Positions 5,003-5,246 of a stretch of 5,246 nt of DNA are shown piece after piece. How positions within the stretch are numbered: position 1 is the stretch's first letter; every line of letters begins with the position of its first letter. The position numbers and the translations under genes are program-made. The notes below the pieces were generated by a model that saw only the letters and a list, made by a program, of their open reading frames with translations, had not been told where the DNA came from and searched no databases. The stretch comes from Smithellaceae bacterium (lineage in GTDB: Bacteria; Desulfobacterota; Syntrophia; Syntrophales; Smithellaceae): positions 1 to 5,246 of the forward strand of contig JAQVQT010000140.1 of assembly GCA_028701435.1 (NCBI GenBank), in the 5' to 3' direction.

Positions 5003-5246
5003 TCACTGCGCGACGACTTCATAGGGCAGAATCATATCTTCACACTGATCAATCATTTCCGAGAGCCTTGCGAAAAATTCGCTCACGGGGATGGCCTCGC
5101 CCGGCGCAAATCGTTTGAGAATGTCGATTTTCGACGCTTCCTCCCATGCGACAACCAAAATCGCCTCGGCATCTCTTGTATGGCCGGGGAGCGTCTGCAT
5201 CTCCAGCTCCACTTTGGCGTCTTTTGCGGGAAAGACAAGATTTTTT
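5003..5246 (-). CDS. Partial gene, C-terminal end of an unrecognised protein (possibly DUF4384-like)
   Basis: An open frame enters from the right edge and ends at TGA 5005-5003, giving about 80 C-terminal residues. No stop occurs up to base 5246, so the start lies outside; the in-frame GTG at 5212 is unlikely to be the true start. Visible features are LVFPAKDAKVELEMQTLPG, a strand AEAILVVAW, and a last helix (SEFFARLSEMIDQCEDMI) ending in LPYEVVAQ. The pattern of a lipid- or surface-protein-like beta segment followed by an acid-rich helix recalls the end of DUF4384 domains, which are often neighbours of SUMF1-domain genes; this is tentative. It lies 64 nt upstream of the DGR target gene in the same direction and may share its transcript. 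Confidence 0.6.
   Translation of the reverse strand, partial: KNLVFPAKDAKVELEMQTLPGHTRDAEAILVVAWEEASKIDILKRFAPGEAIPVSEFFARLSEMIDQCEDMILPYEVVAQ

Overview
The window is a co-directional block of genes, all on the minus strand, built around a complete diversity-generating retroelement (DGR). Read in transcription order (high to low coordinates): the 3' end of an unrecognised gene, possibly DUF4384-like (5246-5003); a secreted protein with an FGE-sulfatase/SUMF1 domain of C-type-lectin fold, whose last 49 residues contain the variable repeat, VR (gene 4938-3919, VR 4068-3927); a small HRDC-domain accessory protein (3767-3294); a DGR-type reverse transcriptase (3291-2284); and the template repeat, TR (2282-2141), which begins one base after the RT stop codon.

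The decisive evidence is the TR/VR comparison. The two 142-bp copies align without gaps and differ at 21 positions. All 21 are adenines in the TR coding strand (32 adenines in total); no G, C or T of the template differs. All 13 asparagine codons of the TR are changed in the VR, plus one AGG to TGG. This is the signature of adenine-specific mutagenic retrohoming and suggests the element has been active. Downstream of the TR, the transcript would carry a nested GC-rich stem-loop (2010-2063) and a small hairpin (2078-2091), a plausible structured 3' part of the template RNA.

Beyond the DGR comes a toxin-antitoxin pair with its own sigma70-like promoter (1999-1970), an AbrB-like antitoxin (1903-1700) and an overlapping PemK/MazF-family toxin (1713-1384). 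Forty bases further on begins a secreted caspase-like protein with two CARDB-like Ig domains (1343 to beyond position 1). The window cuts it one codon before the expected catalytic cysteine. Open frames that run off both ends of the window were read by hand.

How the genes may work together: the RT and the HRDC protein copy the TR RNA with errors at A and write the cDNA into the end of the target gene, changing surface residues of an exported lectin-fold protein. The neighbouring exported caspase-like protein and the TA pair give the locus the look of a conflict or recognition island, but a functional link is inference. The organism is a bacterium with a cell envelope and Sec export, moderate GC content, and clear Shine-Dalgarno sites before most genes. 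The gene styles resemble Desulfobacterota/Syntrophales-like environmental bacteria, but this placement is a low-confidence guess. No integrase, transposase, rRNA, tRNA or CRISPR array is seen.
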